From Corynebacterium urealyticum DSM 7109 (lineage in GTDB: Bacteria; Actinomycetota; Actinomycetes; Mycobacteriales; Mycobacteriaceae): a stretch of DNA of 64,000 bases. Location: assembly GCF_000069945.1 (NCBI RefSeq), contig NC_010545.1:1426001-1490000 (forward strand), written 5' to 3'. The notes under the pieces are model-generated. The model was given only the letters and a program-made list of their open reading frames with translations. It had not been told where the DNA came from and did no database searches. Below are positions 1 to 8,938 of this stretch, in pieces (position 1 is the first letter of the stretch; each line of letters opens with the position of its first letter). The position numbers were made by a program, and so were the translations under genes.

Positions 1-259
1 GCTCGCTGGCCGGCGCCAGCAGCGCCGGGTAACCAACGGGCCGGCCCACGATGGCCAACGCCGCGCCCTGCTCACCCGCGGCGGCCACGTAGTCGTGCCC
101 GTCCACGGTGGCCCCGGGCAGCGCCATGAAGATGCTCCCCGGCGCTACCTTGCGCGAGTCGAACTCCACGGGGCCCGCCACGATAGTCTCCGCGGCGGCG
201 CCGTCAATCAATTCGCCACCCGTGATGGCGGCAATTTCACCTGCTGAAAGCTCAATCAT
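1..259 (-). CDS. murF: UDP-N-acetylmuramoyl-tripeptide--D-alanyl-D-alanine ligase, N-terminal part
   Basis: Only the first 86 codons are in the window; the gene continues past base 1. The reading frame begins MIELSAGEIAAITGG and contains VEFDSRKVAPGSIFMALPG, the N-terminal substrate-binding (Mur ligase) domain pattern with the conserved D-S-R. MurF adds D-Ala-D-Ala to the UDP-MurNAc tripeptide in the cytoplasm, the last soluble step of peptidoglycan precursor synthesis. It lies 17 bp downstream of murE on the same strand, the usual order in the division/cell-wall cluster. The ATP-binding and C-terminal domains are outside the window. Confidence 0.9.
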   Translation of the reverse strand, partial: MIELSAGEIAAITGGELIDGAAAETIVAGPVEFDSRKVAPGSIFMALPGATVDGHDYVAAAGEQGAALAIVGRPVGYPALLAPASE

Positions 260-276
260 TGCTTCGTCGCCTCTCG

Positions 277-1878
277 TTAGTCGCGGATCTTCGTGCTTGC
301 CTGCTGGTCAACGCCCGCCCGCTGCTCAAGTGCTGCGGCGAGCTCCTCGAGGTCGGCGAACGGGTGGATTTCCCCGCGGACCTCCTGGCCGGTCTCGTGC
401 CCCTTGCCTGCCACCACGATCGCATCACCAGGGCGAGCCCATGCGACCGCCGCGCGGATGGCGTCCGCGCGGCCCGGGACGTCGTCATAAAAGACCTTCT
501 CGCCGTTCGCCTCGCGGGCCTCGGCTGCCTTGCGCACCCCGTCCAGGATCATCGACCGAATCGGGGCGGGTTCTTCATCGCGCGGGTTGTCGTCGGTGAC
601 GAAGACGGCGTCGGCGACCTTCGCGGCCTCCTCGCCCATCATGGGGCGCTTGTCGTGGTCACGGTTACCGCCGGCTCCCAGCACAATGCCGATGCGCCCC
701 GTCGGGGACGGCAGGTAGTCGCTCAGGGTCCGGACGACGGCGGCGACGGCGCCCGGCTTGTGGGCGTAGTCCACCACCGCGAGGAAGGGCTGCCCGGCGT
801 CCACGGCCTGCATGCGGCCCGGCACCTGCACATCCGCGATGGCCGCTGCTGCGGCTTGCGGGTCCTCCCCCAGCTGCGTCACGCAGCTGATCGCCAGCAG
901 GCTGTTGGCCACGTTGAAAGAGCCGACCAGGCCGATGTCGTAGCTGAATTCCTCGCCCTCGGTGGCTACGGTGATCTCCTGGCGGCCGGCCGGGGTGACG
1001 TGCACGTCGGTGACCTGCCAATCCGCGCCGGACTGCTTCGTGGTGCCCACGGTGAGGGCCTGGAGTCCGGAGTCTGCAATCATGCCGGCGAGGCGCTGGC
1101 CCCAGTCGTCGTCGACGCAGACCACGGCGGCAGGCAGCTCCGCGCCCTCGGCCTGAGCCTGGAGGAACAGCTGGGCCTTCGTCTCGAAGTAGTCCTCCAT
1201 CGTCGGGTGGAAATCCAGGTGGTCCTGGCTCAAGTTGGTGAAGCCGGCGACGTCGAAATCGATGCCGGTCACCCGCCCCAGCGCGAGCGCATGCGAGCTG
1301 ACCTCCATGACCACGTGGGTGACCCCGCGGTCGCGCATCTGCGCCAGCAGAGCCTGCATGGTCGGCGCCTCGGGGGTGGTGAGCTTCGTGGGGATCTGCT
1401 CGCCATTGATTCGGGTGCCGGTGGTGCCGATGATGCCGACGCTGTGCTTGGCCATCAGGGCGCGCTCGATGAGGTACGTCGTGGTGGTCTTACCCGAGGT
1501 TCCGGTGATGCCGATGATGCGCAGGTCGCGGCTCGGGTGGCCGTAGACCGCCGCGGCGACCGGCCCCATCCAGCGCCGGACGTCGTCGACGACCAGCAGC
1601 GGGAGGTCCGCATCGGCGAGGATCTCCGCGCCCTCGGCATCCGTGAGGACGGCAGCGGCCCCGCTGTCTGCTGCGAAGGTCGCGCCGTGGACGCGGCTAC
1701 CCGGAACGGCGCAGAACAGGCCGCCGGGCTGGACGTCCGCGGAACCGATGGCGGCGGAGTCGACGGTGACGTCCTGATGGGTAGCGGCGACCGTACCGCC
1801 GGTCAGTGCCGCGAGTTCGCGGAGGGTTACCCCGCGGGTGTTGCGGTCGGAATTGTCAGTGGCCTGGTGGGTTGCCAT
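277..1878 (-). CDS. murE: UDP-N-acetylmuramoyl-L-alanyl-D-glutamate--2,6-diaminopimelate ligase
   Basis: A 533-residue Mur ligase. The ATP-binding P-loop GITGTSGKTTT lies at residues 123-133. The central domain has LSQDHLDFH at about 216-224 and a lysine in ETKAQLF (K234), the expected carbamylated Lys. The C-terminal domain has DNPR at 430-433, which marks enzymes adding meso-diaminopimelate rather than lysine, and GKGHETGQE at 491-499. This fits DAP-type corynebacterial peptidoglycan. Start ATG lies 1 bp after the ftsI stop codon, so the two genes are probably translationally coupled. Length is typical of the family with a short N-terminal extension. Confidence 0.97.
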   Translation of the reverse strand: MATHQATDNSDRNTRGVTLRELAALTGGTVAATHQDVTVDSAAIGSADVQPGGLFCAVPGSRVHGATFAADSGAAAVLTDAEGAEILADADLPLLVVDDVRRWMGPVAAAVYGHPSRDLRIIGITGTSGKTTTTYLIERALMAKHSVGIIGTTGTRINGEQIPTKLTTPEAPTMQALLAQMRDRGVTHVVMEVSSHALALGRVTGIDFDVAGFTNLSQDHLDFHPTMEDYFETKAQLFLQAQAEGAELPAAVVCVDDDWGQRLAGMIADSGLQALTVGTTKQSGADWQVTDVHVTPAGRQEITVATEGEEFSYDIGLVGSFNVANSLLAISCVTQLGEDPQAAAAAIADVQVPGRMQAVDAGQPFLAVVDYAHKPGAVAAVVRTLSDYLPSPTGRIGIVLGAGGNRDHDKRPMMGEEAAKVADAVFVTDDNPRDEEPAPIRSMILDGVRKAAEAREANGEKVFYDDVPGRADAIRAAVAWARPGDAIVVAGKGHETGQEVRGEIHPFADLEELAAALEQRAGVDQQASTKIRD

Positions 1879-1879
1879 G

Positions 1880-3775
1880 TTATCGAGCCTCCAGCATGAG
1901 CCGTGGTGCCTTCGGAGAAGGCGGAACGTTGTAGTGATCCATCAACCAGGATGCAATGTTGTGGAAGGTCGGCGCAGCCGAGCCCCCGCCGCCACCGCCT
2001 TCCTCGGTGCCACGCTGCGGGTTGTCCAGCATGATCGCGACGACGAAGCGGGGGTTATCCGCCGGGGCGATGCCCGCGAAGGTGATCCAGTAGTTGGAGT
2101 TCGAGTACGCGCCGGTGTCCGGATCAATCTGCTGGGCGGTGCCGGTCTTGCCGGCGATCTGATAACCCTCGACCGCAGCCGCCGCACCGGTGCCGTTCTG
2201 CACACCGTTCGGGTCACCCTGGGTGACGGACTGGAACATGGCGCGGACGGTCTTCGCCGTCTCTGCGGACACGGCGCGCGTCTCGGATTGAACCGGCTGC
2301 GGGACGTCCTCCCCGTCCGAGTTGGTGATGGACTTGATCAGGCGCGGCTGGACGCGGACGCCGTCGTTGGCGATCGCCTGGTAGATGCTCGCCATCTGCA
2401 GCAGGTTCATGGACATGCCCTGCCCGATGGGCAGGTTGGCGAAGGTACCGCCCGACCACTGGGAGAGCTCGGGCATGTAGCCCGCGGCCTCGTGTGGCAT
2501 GCCCACGTCTGCGGCCTGGCCTACGCCGAACTTCCGGAAGTACTCGTACATCTTCTCCTGACCGACGCGCTCGGCGAGCATCAGAGTGCCGACGTTGGAG
2601 GACTTCCCGAACACGCCGGTGGTGGTGTACGGGGCCACGCCGTGCTCCCAGGCGTCGCGGACGGTGACACCGGCCATCTCGATGGAGCCGGGCACCTTCA
2701 GCACCTCGTCCGGGGTGGTCTTCTTCTCCTCGATGGCGGCCGCGGCCGTCATGATCTTGGCGATGGAGCCCGGCTCGAAGGTTTCCGCGGTGTTGCGGTC
2801 GCCGAAGGCCTTGTTGCCCCGCAGCTGCTTCTGCAGGTCACCGTTGGGATCGATCGTGTCGGAGGTGGCCATCGCGATGACCTCTGCGGACTTGGCATCC
2901 AGCACGACGGCGGAAGCGGACTCGGCCTTGGAGTTATCCTTTGCCTGCTGCACCTGCTGCTGGATGAAGGCCTGCGCGTCGAGGTCGAGGGTGAGCTCGA
3001 AGTTATCGCCGTTGACCGGCGGGTGCTCGTCGCGGGCGGAGCCTGGGATAGTAAGGCCACCAGCGATGTCCAGGGTCTTGGAGCCGTTAACACCCTGCAG
3101 TCGGCTGTCCTGGGAGAGCTCCAGGCCGAATTGGCCCTGGTTATCGGAGCTGATCTTGCCGATGATGTTCTGGGCCACCGCACCGTTGGGGTACTGGCGG
3201 ATGTCCTGGCGTTCCGCGGTGATCTCCGGGAACTTTTCGGTGACCTTCTGCGCGACGTCCGGGGCGACGTTGCGGACGAGGACGGTGTAGGTGACCTTCT
3301 CGTCGGTGAGCTTCTTGCGGAGGTCTTCCTTCTTCACCCGGCCTTCGGATGCCGGGATCATGTCGGGCAGTTCTTCGATGATCTGCTCGATGCGCTCGTC
3401 GGCTGGCGGGACCTCATCCGGGTTCGCCTTGTGGCGTTCGTCCATGTAGCCGCGCAGCTTATTCGGCAGCACGGACAGCGACTTGGCTTCCATCGTGTAG
3501 GCGAGGTTGCGACCCTCGCGGTCGACGATAGCGCCACGGTGGGCTGGTTCGGCGATGAAGGCTGTGCGCTGGGCGGCGGCGTGTTCCGCGAGCGTTGGGC
3601 CTGCGATGAGCTGGACCCAGGTCAGGCGCAGGATGAGTGCGAGGACGACGATAACGACGGCAAACAGGGACAGCCGCAGGCGCTTGTTATAGCGTTGCGG
3701 GCTGTTGTCGAGGAGCAGCAGCGCTCGCGTATTCCGCGAGCCGTCTGCCGGCCGACGGTTCCACTGCTGAGCCAA
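1880..3775 (-). CDS. ftsI: Penicillin-binding protein 3 / septal transpeptidase FtsI (PBP2b type)
   Basis: 631-residue class B PBP. A basic N-terminus is followed by one membrane segment (about 37-55). The PBP dimerisation domain follows, then the transpeptidase domain with SIAK at 337-340 (nucleophile S337), SSN at 392-394 and KTGT at 543-546. It cross-links septal peptidoglycan outside the membrane as part of the divisome. It sits between an FtsL-like gene and murE, in standard dcw order, and is separated from the FtsL-like gene by 143 bp with no recognisable gene. Confidence 0.96.
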   Translation of the reverse strand: MAQQWNRRPADGSRNTRALLLLDNSPQRYNKRLRLSLFAVVIVVLALILRLTWVQLIAGPTLAEHAAAQRTAFIAEPAHRGAIVDREGRNLAYTMEAKSLSVLPNKLRGYMDERHKANPDEVPPADERIEQIIEELPDMIPASEGRVKKEDLRKKLTDEKVTYTVLVRNVAPDVAQKVTEKFPEITAERQDIRQYPNGAVAQNIIGKISSDNQGQFGLELSQDSRLQGVNGSKTLDIAGGLTIPGSARDEHPPVNGDNFELTLDLDAQAFIQQQVQQAKDNSKAESASAVVLDAKSAEVIAMATSDTIDPNGDLQKQLRGNKAFGDRNTAETFEPGSIAKIMTAAAAIEEKKTTPDEVLKVPGSIEMAGVTVRDAWEHGVAPYTTTGVFGKSSNVGTLMLAERVGQEKMYEYFRKFGVGQAADVGMPHEAAGYMPELSQWSGGTFANLPIGQGMSMNLLQMASIYQAIANDGVRVQPRLIKSITNSDGEDVPQPVQSETRAVSAETAKTVRAMFQSVTQGDPNGVQNGTGAAAAVEGYQIAGKTGTAQQIDPDTGAYSNSNYWITFAGIAPADNPRFVVAIMLDNPQRGTEEGGGGGGSAAPTFHNIASWLMDHYNVPPSPKAPRLMLEAR

Positions 3776-3918
3776 CGGTGTGTGTCCTCCTCGATCTTTG
3801 TCTTCACAGTTGCAAGATCGGCATGGTTCTTGGGTTGGAGACGCAGATCTTCACTGGCCGGGACGTGGCGGTGTCCCGGAAGTTTTAGCGCTTAGAATCT
3901 TAGGCGCTATGCGGCCAG

Positions 3919-4740
3919 TTACGGTCGCGGCGCGGCCGGTGGAGCCGGATTCGCTTCGGCTGGGGCCGCCTGCTCGGGCTGTGCTGCTGGCGCCGCCGGT
4001 GGTGCCGGCTGCTCGCCGTTGGCCGGGGCCGGTGCCGGAGCTGGTGCGGGAGCCGGGGCGCCGTGGCCCTGGTTGGCATATGGCAGGTCCCCGGAGTTCA
4101 TGTTGCCGGCTGCTTCAGCGCCCGCCGGGCTAGACGGTGCCAGCCCCGGGATGTTGCGGGTTTCCTCCGGGGAGGAAGTTGCCTCGCGAGTTCGCTTATT
4201 CCCAGTGACGTCGACGATTCGGCGGTCCTTGGAGTTATCGGACTCCCGGCGCTGCTCAACCTTGTCGCCGTTGGTCTCGAGAATGCCTGCCTGGCCCGGG
4301 GCGACCATGCCCAGCTCGGCAGCCTTCGCGGAAAGATTCTGCGCGGACTTCGCCTTTTCGACGTCTCGTTCCAGCGTGGTGATCTCGTTGGCCAGCGTCT
4401 TGGACTTAGCCTCTGCGTCCGTGACCTGGAAGGTCTTTTCCGTCGTCATGCCGGCAAGCAGCATGACGGCGACGGTACCAATAATGCACGCGGCGACGAC
4501 GAAGGATACGAAGCGGAAGACCCGGGAGTTTTCCTGCTTGATGGGTTGCAGTCGGCGGCCGCGTTCCGAGACGCGCTGCTGCGAGCCGAGGCGACCCCGG
4601 TAGGCCGGAGCGCGGTGCAGGTTGCGACGAGGCTTGGCCGGCTGCTGCCTGAGCGAACGGGGTGCGCTGGTGCGCAGTCCTGCTCGTTCAGCCTCTGCAG
4701 CGGTCCTGGGGCGCTCCTTCAGCATTCCGGGATTGGTCAT
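3919..4740 (-). CDS. ftsL: FtsL-like divisome/septum-formation membrane protein
   Basis: A bitopic membrane protein of 273 residues if translation starts at ATG 4740, which has an AAAGGA ribosome site 7-8 bp upstream. A longer in-frame ORF to 4887 would overlap rsmH and is less likely. A basic cytoplasmic region is followed by one TM (FVVAACIIGTVAVMLLAGM). A short coiled-coil-like stretch (ITTLERDVEKAKSA) and a Pro/Ala-rich tail with an alternating PA run complete it. Position between rsmH and ftsI and this topology fit FtsL, whose sequence is poorly conserved. The long Pro/Ala tail is presumably periplasmic and wall-spanning. Identity rests mainly on context and topology. Confidence 0.8.
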   Translation of the reverse strand: MTNPGMLKERPRTAAEAERAGLRTSAPRSLRQQPAKPRRNLHRAPAYRGRLGSQQRVSERGRRLQPIKQENSRVFRFVSFVVAACIIGTVAVMLLAGMTTEKTFQVTDAEAKSKTLANEITTLERDVEKAKSAQNLSAKAAELGMVAPGQAGILETNGDKVEQRRESDNSKDRRIVDVTGNKRTREATSSPEETRNIPGLAPSSPAGAEAAGNMNSGDLPYANQGHGAPAPAPAPAPAPANGEQPAPPAAPAAQPEQAAPAEANPAPPAAPRP

Positions 4741-4831
4741 ATCCTGTCCTTTGCCTGATTCTTCCGGCTCGTTGTGGGCTAGGTGGTGCGATGTGCGGTT
4801 GTTGTGGAGTTCTCTATCGGGGTGGGGCAGC

Positions 4832-5893
4832 TTAGTGCGTCGACACCAGCGGGTACCGTGGCCCGCCTGCCCCCGAGGCGTGGGCACCTATTCGCCGGGC
4901 TGCCCGGACCCTCACAGGGGCGGATCTGGAGTTCTCGGCGATTTCTTGCTCGCTGGCCTTCTCGGCCCCGCGAGTAAGGAGCTCGAACTCCGGTTCGGTG
5001 CCGGGCAGCTCGACTGGCAGCCCGGGCGGAGTTGAGGACTCGGTCATCCCCTTGAGCTGCTGTTTGACGATCTTGTCCTCGAGGGACTGGTAGCTCATGA
5101 AGACTCCGGCGCCGTCGACACGGAGCCAGCTGAAGGCTGCTGGGATAACGAGCTCGAGGCTTTCTAGTTCCGCGTTGACCTCGATCCTCAGCGCCTGAAA
5201 GGTTCGCTTGGCAGGGTGCCCGCCGGTCCGCCGTGCAGCCGCGGGAATGGTTGCGTAGAGCAGGTCTACGAGTCGCGCGGAGTTTTCGAAGGGCTGCTTC
5301 TCGCGCTCGCGGATGACGGCGGAGGCGATCTTGCCCGCGAACTTCTCATCGCCATAGCGCTTGAGGATGCGGGCAAGCTCGCCGTGCTCGTAGGTGTTGA
5401 GGATCTCCGCCGCAGTCAGCCGGCTGCTGGGGTCCATGCGCATGTCCAGTGGGGCGTCGACGCGGTAGGCGAAACCGCGATCCTCCTGGTCCAGCTGCAT
5501 GGAGGACACCCCGAGGTCGAACAGGAACCCGGAGATCCCCTGCTCACGGATGTCGACCGGGAAGTCAGGGTCCTCGGAGAAGTGCTCCAGCGCCTCACCG
5601 ATGCCGTCGAAGCGGGTCTGGTAGCTGAAGAAGCGCTGACCGAAGCGCTCGAGGCGGGCGCGGGCCTCAGCAAGCGCGTTGGGATCGCGATCCAGCCCGA
5701 TGACGATGGCATTGGGGTAGGCCTCGAGGAATGCTTCGGTGTGGCCTCCGGCCCCCAGGGTGCCGTCCACGATGATGGGCTGAGCTGGGGCGCTGCCTGC
5801 GGTCACACCGATGCCGACAAGTTCGACCATGCGCTGCCGCATGACGGGAACGTGGCCTGGGCTGCTTGGATCGTGGGGGGTGTTCGCTGCCAC
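4832..5893 (-). CDS. rsmH: 16S rRNA (cytosine(1402)-N(4))-methyltransferase RsmH (MraW)
   Basis: SAM-dependent methyltransferase modifying C1402 of 16S rRNA in the decoding site. Motif I appears as [16 protein letters not shown] near residues 41-56, and the C-terminal half carries [12 protein letters not shown] and the [11 protein letters not shown] block of the MraW family. Two GTG starts are possible. GTG 5893 has GAGGAG at a 7-bp spacing and is preferred; GTG 5899 would leave only 2 bp. Length (353 aa) is normal with a slightly extended tail. It is the second gene of the dcw cluster, 242 bp downstream of mraZ. Confidence 0.95.
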   Translation of the reverse strand: MAANTPHDPSSPGHVPVMRQRMVELVGIGVTAGSAPAQPIIVDGTLGAGGHTEAFLEAYPNAIVIGLDRDPNALAEARARLERFGQRFFSYQTRFDGIGEALEHFSEDPDFPVDIREQGISGFLFDLGVSSMQLDQEDRGFAYRVDAPLDMRMDPSSRLTAAEILNTYEHGELARILKRYGDEKFAGKIASAVIREREKQPFENSARLVDLLYATIPAAARRTGGHPAKRTFQALRIEVNAELESLELVIPAAFSWLRVDGAGVFMSYQSLEDKIVKQQLKGMTESSTPPGLPVELPGTEPEFELLTRGAEKASEQEIAENSRSAPVRVRAARRIGAHASGAGGPRYPLVSTH

Positions 5894-6135
5894 GGTCACG
5901 CTCCTCTGGGCTCGTCGGTGGGTTACTTCGGGTGAGCGCCTGCCTGTGGGTCGGGCGCCGTCAAACTGCTTGGGGTTTTTGTCTTGGGTTGATATGAACA
6001 GGGCCTTACCTGCGCGGGCGTGGGCTTGATGTTGGGGAAGTGCATCAAACGGTCACGTCTTCCGCTCAGGCAAGGGCCTGCACACATCACGGGGATCGCC
6101 GGCGTGATCGTGGCCGGTCGATGTGGCATGGCGGG

Positions 6136-6567
6136 CTAGAGGAAATTCGCGAAGGCTTCGTCGTCGCCTGCGGCGAAATCTGCCTCGTGGGCTGCGCTGT
6201 ACTCCTCCCAAGCCTGGGCATCCCAGATCTCGAGGAAGTCCACCGAGCCGATGACGACGCACTCCTTCTTCAGCCCCGCGTATTCGCGGTGTGCTGCGGA
6301 GACGGAGATGCGCCCCTGCGAGTCGAGGTCCTGCTCGTCCGCGCTTGCCGCGAGGTTTCGCACGAAAGCGCGAGCTTGCGGGTTGCTACGGCTCGCGGCC
6401 GCGGCCTTGCGGGCCCGGAGGAGGAACTCCTCGCGGGGGTAGATCGCGAGGCTGTGATCCTGCCCCTTAACGACCATCAGGCCGTCCTTGAGTTCCTCGC
6501 GGAATTTCGCAGGGAGGGTGAGTCGCCCTTTGTCGTCGAGCTTCGGCGTGAAGGTGCCAAAGAACAT
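6136..6567 (-). CDS. mraZ: Transcriptional regulator MraZ
   Basis: 143-residue protein with two tandem SpoVT/AbrB-like halves. The first is the canonical opening [20 protein letters not shown]. The second contains [12 protein letters not shown]. MraZ forms ring-shaped oligomers that bind short direct repeats in its own promoter and set transcription of the division/cell-wall cluster. A good ribosome site (AAAGGGG) precedes ATG 6567. It is the first gene of the minus-strand operon, and candidate MraZ repeats lie 130-165 bp upstream (6696-6730). Confidence 0.97.
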   Translation of the reverse strand: MFFGTFTPKLDDKGRLTLPAKFREELKDGLMVVKGQDHSLAIYPREEFLLRARKAAAASRSNPQARAFVRNLAASADEQDLDSQGRISVSAAHREYAGLKKECVVIGSVDFLEIWDAQAWEEYSAAHEADFAAGDDEAFANFL

Positions 6568-6695
6568 GTCTTGTGACCCCTTTCGCCGTTTTCTCGTGCA
6601 GCCATGCCATGTTTTCGCTGTGAAGTTATCCGTGGCTCTTGCGGTGCGTCCGATCTGGACCCGCGGGCTACCTATGCCCAGGAAGCCCCCTCAAT

Positions 6696-6730
6696 CACCA
6701 ACATGCCCCACTTTACCCCACCTTGCGCCA
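6696..6730 (-). promoter_or_regulatory. Candidate MraZ-binding repeat array
   Basis: Read on the minus strand the region contains TGGCG, TGGGG, TGGGG and TGGTG, each starting exactly 10 bp after the last (plus-strand positions 6726-6730, 6716-6720, 6706-6710, 6696-6700). MraZ is known to bind TGGGN direct repeats separated by 5 bp. The location upstream of mraZ and on its coding strand fits autoregulation of the dcw operon. Confidence 0.75.
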
Positions 6731-6924
6731 CCATAACCACCCAGTGGGCGAGTTTAGGCTCGTTTTTTCTGAAGCTAGCGAAACAACCTGCAGATTCACC
6801 AGGCAGCAAGGTGGGGAGCGTGAACTTTTCATCAGCGAAGGGCGGTCCGTATACCCCGAAAATTGCGCTCTTCCCGGTGGCTTTCACCCTAAACCCACCA
6901 TTTTGAGCCCCAATAGACCGACGG

Positions 6925-6939
6925 TGGGTGAAAGTGGGG
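6925..6939 (+). promoter_or_regulatory. Second MraZ-like repeat pair, opposite orientation
   Basis: TGGGT at 6925-6929 and TGGGG at 6935-6939 have the same 10-bp repeat as the main array but on the plus strand, about 360 bp from mraZ. No plus-strand gene begins nearby, so the role is unclear. It could be an auxiliary MraZ site or a chance match. Confidence 0.35.
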
Positions 6940-6956
6940 ATTCGGAAGAAGGCACG

Positions 6957-6982
6957 AAAAAACCCTCGCCATGTGGCGAGGG
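6957..6982 (-). terminator. Rho-independent terminator of the DUF3040 gene
   Basis: CCCTCGCC (6963-6970), a four-base loop, and GGCGAGGG (6975-6982) form a perfect 8-bp GC stem. On the minus strand it is followed by a run of six T residues (plus-strand A run 6957-6962). Confidence 0.85.
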
Positions 6983-7017
6983 CTCTCGGGCTGGGCCCGC
7001 TACTTCACCGGCAGAAC

Positions 7018-7410
7018 TTAGCGCTCGAAGCGCTTACGGAACTTATCCTCCATGCGGTCCCCCAAACCGCCCTCCCCCTGCCGGACAGCTCCGCCAGCGG
7101 AAACCCGACGAGACTTCGCGCTCTTCGCTGGAGCCGGGGAATCGCCGTTATTCAGCGCGATCATTCCGCCACCCAGCATGACCAGGAAGCCTGCAACGCT
7201 CAGGATCACGAACCACAGGGAGACCTGCGCCAGAGCGACACCGCCGACCAGCAGACAGATGCCGAGCATGATCAGCGAGATCGAACGAATATCGAAGCGC
7301 ACCCCCGACGGCGCCGAGTCATCCCCACCCTGAGCAAAGCGCGGATCCTCCGCGATCAAAGCCCGCTCGATCTCTGCGAGCATCTGCTTTTCCTGTTCCG
7401 AGAGAGCCAT
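7018..7410 (-). CDS. DUF3040 domain-containing membrane protein
   Basis: 130 residues. The N-terminal MALSEQEKQMLAEIERALIAEDPRFA is the typical DUF3040 opening. Two adjacent membrane helices follow (about 46-66 and 68-86), then a basic hydrophilic tail ending DKFRKRFER. An AGGA ribosome site precedes ATG 7410. The family is found near mraZ in actinobacteria; its function is not established. It is followed by an intrinsic terminator and so is likely its own transcript. Confidence 0.9.
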   Translation of the reverse strand: MALSEQEKQMLAEIERALIAEDPRFAQGGDDSAPSGVRFDIRSISLIMLGICLLVGGVALAQVSLWFVILSVAGFLVMLGGGMIALNNGDSPAPAKSAKSRRVSAGGAVRQGEGGLGDRMEDKFRKRFER

Positions 7411-7639
7411 GACAGTCCTCGTTTCCCTCTACTGATCCTCCGCGTGGCCACAACAACGCAGCACACGACCTGATAACCCACTGTAGCGCGCTTCAGATCT
7501 TCATTTACTCCGGCGGAAGATCGCGCCAACGCCGCAGTCTGCTGGAAGCCACCCCGCCGCAGCGAGGCTTCCCCATGTTTTAGTTACTACTCAGTTCCCC
7601 ACTCTAACCAATGAGCAGGATTAAGTCAGCCCCAAAGCC

Positions 7640-8056
7640 CTAAGCGGCCTGCAGGCCAAGACCCAGCTCCATTCGCACACGCTCCAGAAGTTCGACAGAA
7701 TCCGAGTACACCTCCTGAAACGCAGAGTCTGCTACATCGCGCTCGAGGCCGATATCTGCTCGCTCCGCCAGCCTGGCGTGTTGCTCGAAAGAGTCAGCCC
7801 AGCCGCCGAGGTCAGGTCGCACCGCCCGGAGACGCAGCCACGCCGAACCGGCTGGAAGCCTGCGACGAGCCGGCCGCTCGGCGTCGATAACAGCACCTGC
7901 AGCACGCAGCCCGGCGCGATAGGCGTAGACAACAGCCCGCGGCAGATCCCCCTGGTCATAAGCCTCGTTCGCCAACACGAGTTGCGATTCCGCGCGCATC
8001 AAAAATTCCGCCGGATTAGGACGCAGCGTCCCCCTCGTCTTCGACATCACAGCCAT
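7640..8056 (-). CDS. SAV_6107-family HEPN domain protein, likely SOS-controlled
   Basis: 139 residues from ATG 8056, which has GGGAG 5 bp upstream; an in-frame GTG at 8068 is possible. The protein is all-helical: NPAEFLMRAESQLVLANEAYDQGDLPRAVVYAYRAGLRAAGAVID resembles the SAV_6107 HEPN family. HEPN domains are often RNases or nucleotidyltransferase partners, but no clear R-x4-H catalytic pair is visible here. The divergent promoter region contains a LexA-box palindrome at 8141-8156, so expression is probably part of the DNA-damage response. Confidence 0.8.
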   Translation of the reverse strand: MAVMSKTRGTLRPNPAEFLMRAESQLVLANEAYDQGDLPRAVVYAYRAGLRAAGAVIDAERPARRRLPAGSAWLRLRAVRPDLGGWADSFEQHARLAERADIGLERDVADSAFQEVYSDSVELLERVRMELGLGLQAA

Positions 8057-8140
8057 CGCCACTCCCACCTTTCGAGAACTTCCGTTTCGTCATTTGCACC
8101 CCTGACGTTAAAGCTCGGCGCAGACAACCTCGCTCACCAT

Positions 8141-8156
8141 TCGAACACGTGTTCTA
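8141..8156. promoter_or_regulatory. LexA (SOS) box
   Basis: TCGAACACGTGTTCTA matches the actinobacterial LexA operator TCGAAC-N4-GTTCGA except for one base near the 3' end. Its core GAACACGTGTTC is a perfect palindrome. It lies between the divergent HEPN (start 8056) and GNAT (start 8217) genes and could control either. Confidence 0.8.
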
Positions 8157-8216
8157 ATTATGCTTTAGTGTCGCCCGCTACACCCCCTCGAGCGTGATAC
8201 GTGGGACGATATCCCT

Positions 8217-8900
8217 ATGAGCCAGCCCATCGCGCAACCCGACCAGGATCACCTCGTCTCCCTCGCACCCATCAGCCGCGCGCTCTTCCTGCGACGCCTC
8301 GATGAACTCGTTGCTGTGCACCTCAAGGCCATGGGGTATCCGCCGGAGGCATTTCGACAACGGCGCAGCCTGTGGCTCAGCAACGCTAACCACCCACACT
8401 TCACGAGCCTGGTGGCACTCTTGCACTCACCGGCGGAAGATCCGGATCCAGCCAACCCTGCGCAGAAGATCGTGGGTGTCTGCTTTGGATTCCAGGGAAG
8501 CCGAGGAACGTGGTGGTACCAGCAGGTCAGCTACGGCCTGCTGGCTGCGAACATGCCGCCGGAGGACGTCACCGAGACCCTGTCGAGCTACACCGAGATT
8601 TCGGAGATCCATGTTCTGCCGCGATTTCAGGGCTCCGGCATCGGCACCCAGCTGTTGACGGAAGTCTTGGGCATCCTGCCGACCCGCGACGCGATGCTCT
8701 CCACCCCGGAAGTGCCCGGTGAGAACAATCATGCGTGGCACGTCTACCGCAGCTTGGGGTTCACTGATTTGCTGCGGGAGCACCGCTTCCCCGGTGATCC
8801 CCGCCCCTTCGGCATTCTTCGCAAGCGCCTGCACAACCCCCAAGTCGGCCCCACCACGGTGCGTGAGCCAGCGGCAGGCAAAGACCGGGCAGCAGACTAG
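8217..8900 (+). CDS. GNAT-family N-acetyltransferase
   Basis: 227 residues. The GNAT core is visible as ISEIHVLPRFQGSGIGTQLLTEVL at about 120-143, with the acetyl-CoA binding pattern Q-G-S-G-I-G. ENNHAWHVYRSLGFTDLLREH follows as the typical motif B and C-terminal strand. The substrate is unknown. It is transcribed away from the HEPN gene and shares the intergenic LexA box. Its stop is 38 bp from the end of convergent metF. Confidence 0.9.
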   Translation: MSQPIAQPDQDHLVSLAPISRALFLRRLDELVAVHLKAMGYPPEAFRQRRSLWLSNANHPHFTSLVALLHSPAEDPDPANPAQKIVGVCFGFQGSRGTWWYQQVSYGLLAANMPPEDVTETLSSYTEISEIHVLPRFQGSGIGTQLLTEVLGILPTRDAMLSTPEVPGENNHAWHVYRSLGFTDLLREHRFPGDPRPFGILRKRLHNPQVGPTTVREPAAGKDRAAD

Positions 8901-8938
8901 CCCCACTCACCGTTTCGGATCAGCCCCGCCCCCACGAG

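Larger units (their letters stand above)
6568..7017. other. Intergenic region upstream of mraZ
   Basis: A 450-bp stretch without a supportable gene between mraZ and the DUF3040 gene. It holds the mraZ ribosome site, an array of four TGGNG repeats with 10-bp spacing (6696-6730, minus strand), a second two-unit array in the opposite orientation (6925-6939), and an intrinsic terminator for the DUF3040 gene (6963-6982). A 9-bp inverted repeat (ctttcaccc at 6881-6889 and gggtgaaag at 6926-6934) flanks about 36 bp. Small ORFs here look like noise. Confidence 0.8.

Noticed and set aside
259..1899. 546-codon plus-strand ORF over murE
   Set aside because: Antisense shadow produced by GC-rich codon bias; murE on the other strand has all family motifs.
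1838..3895. 685-codon plus-strand ORF over ftsI
   Set aside because: Antisense shadow of ftsI; low-complexity and no domain.
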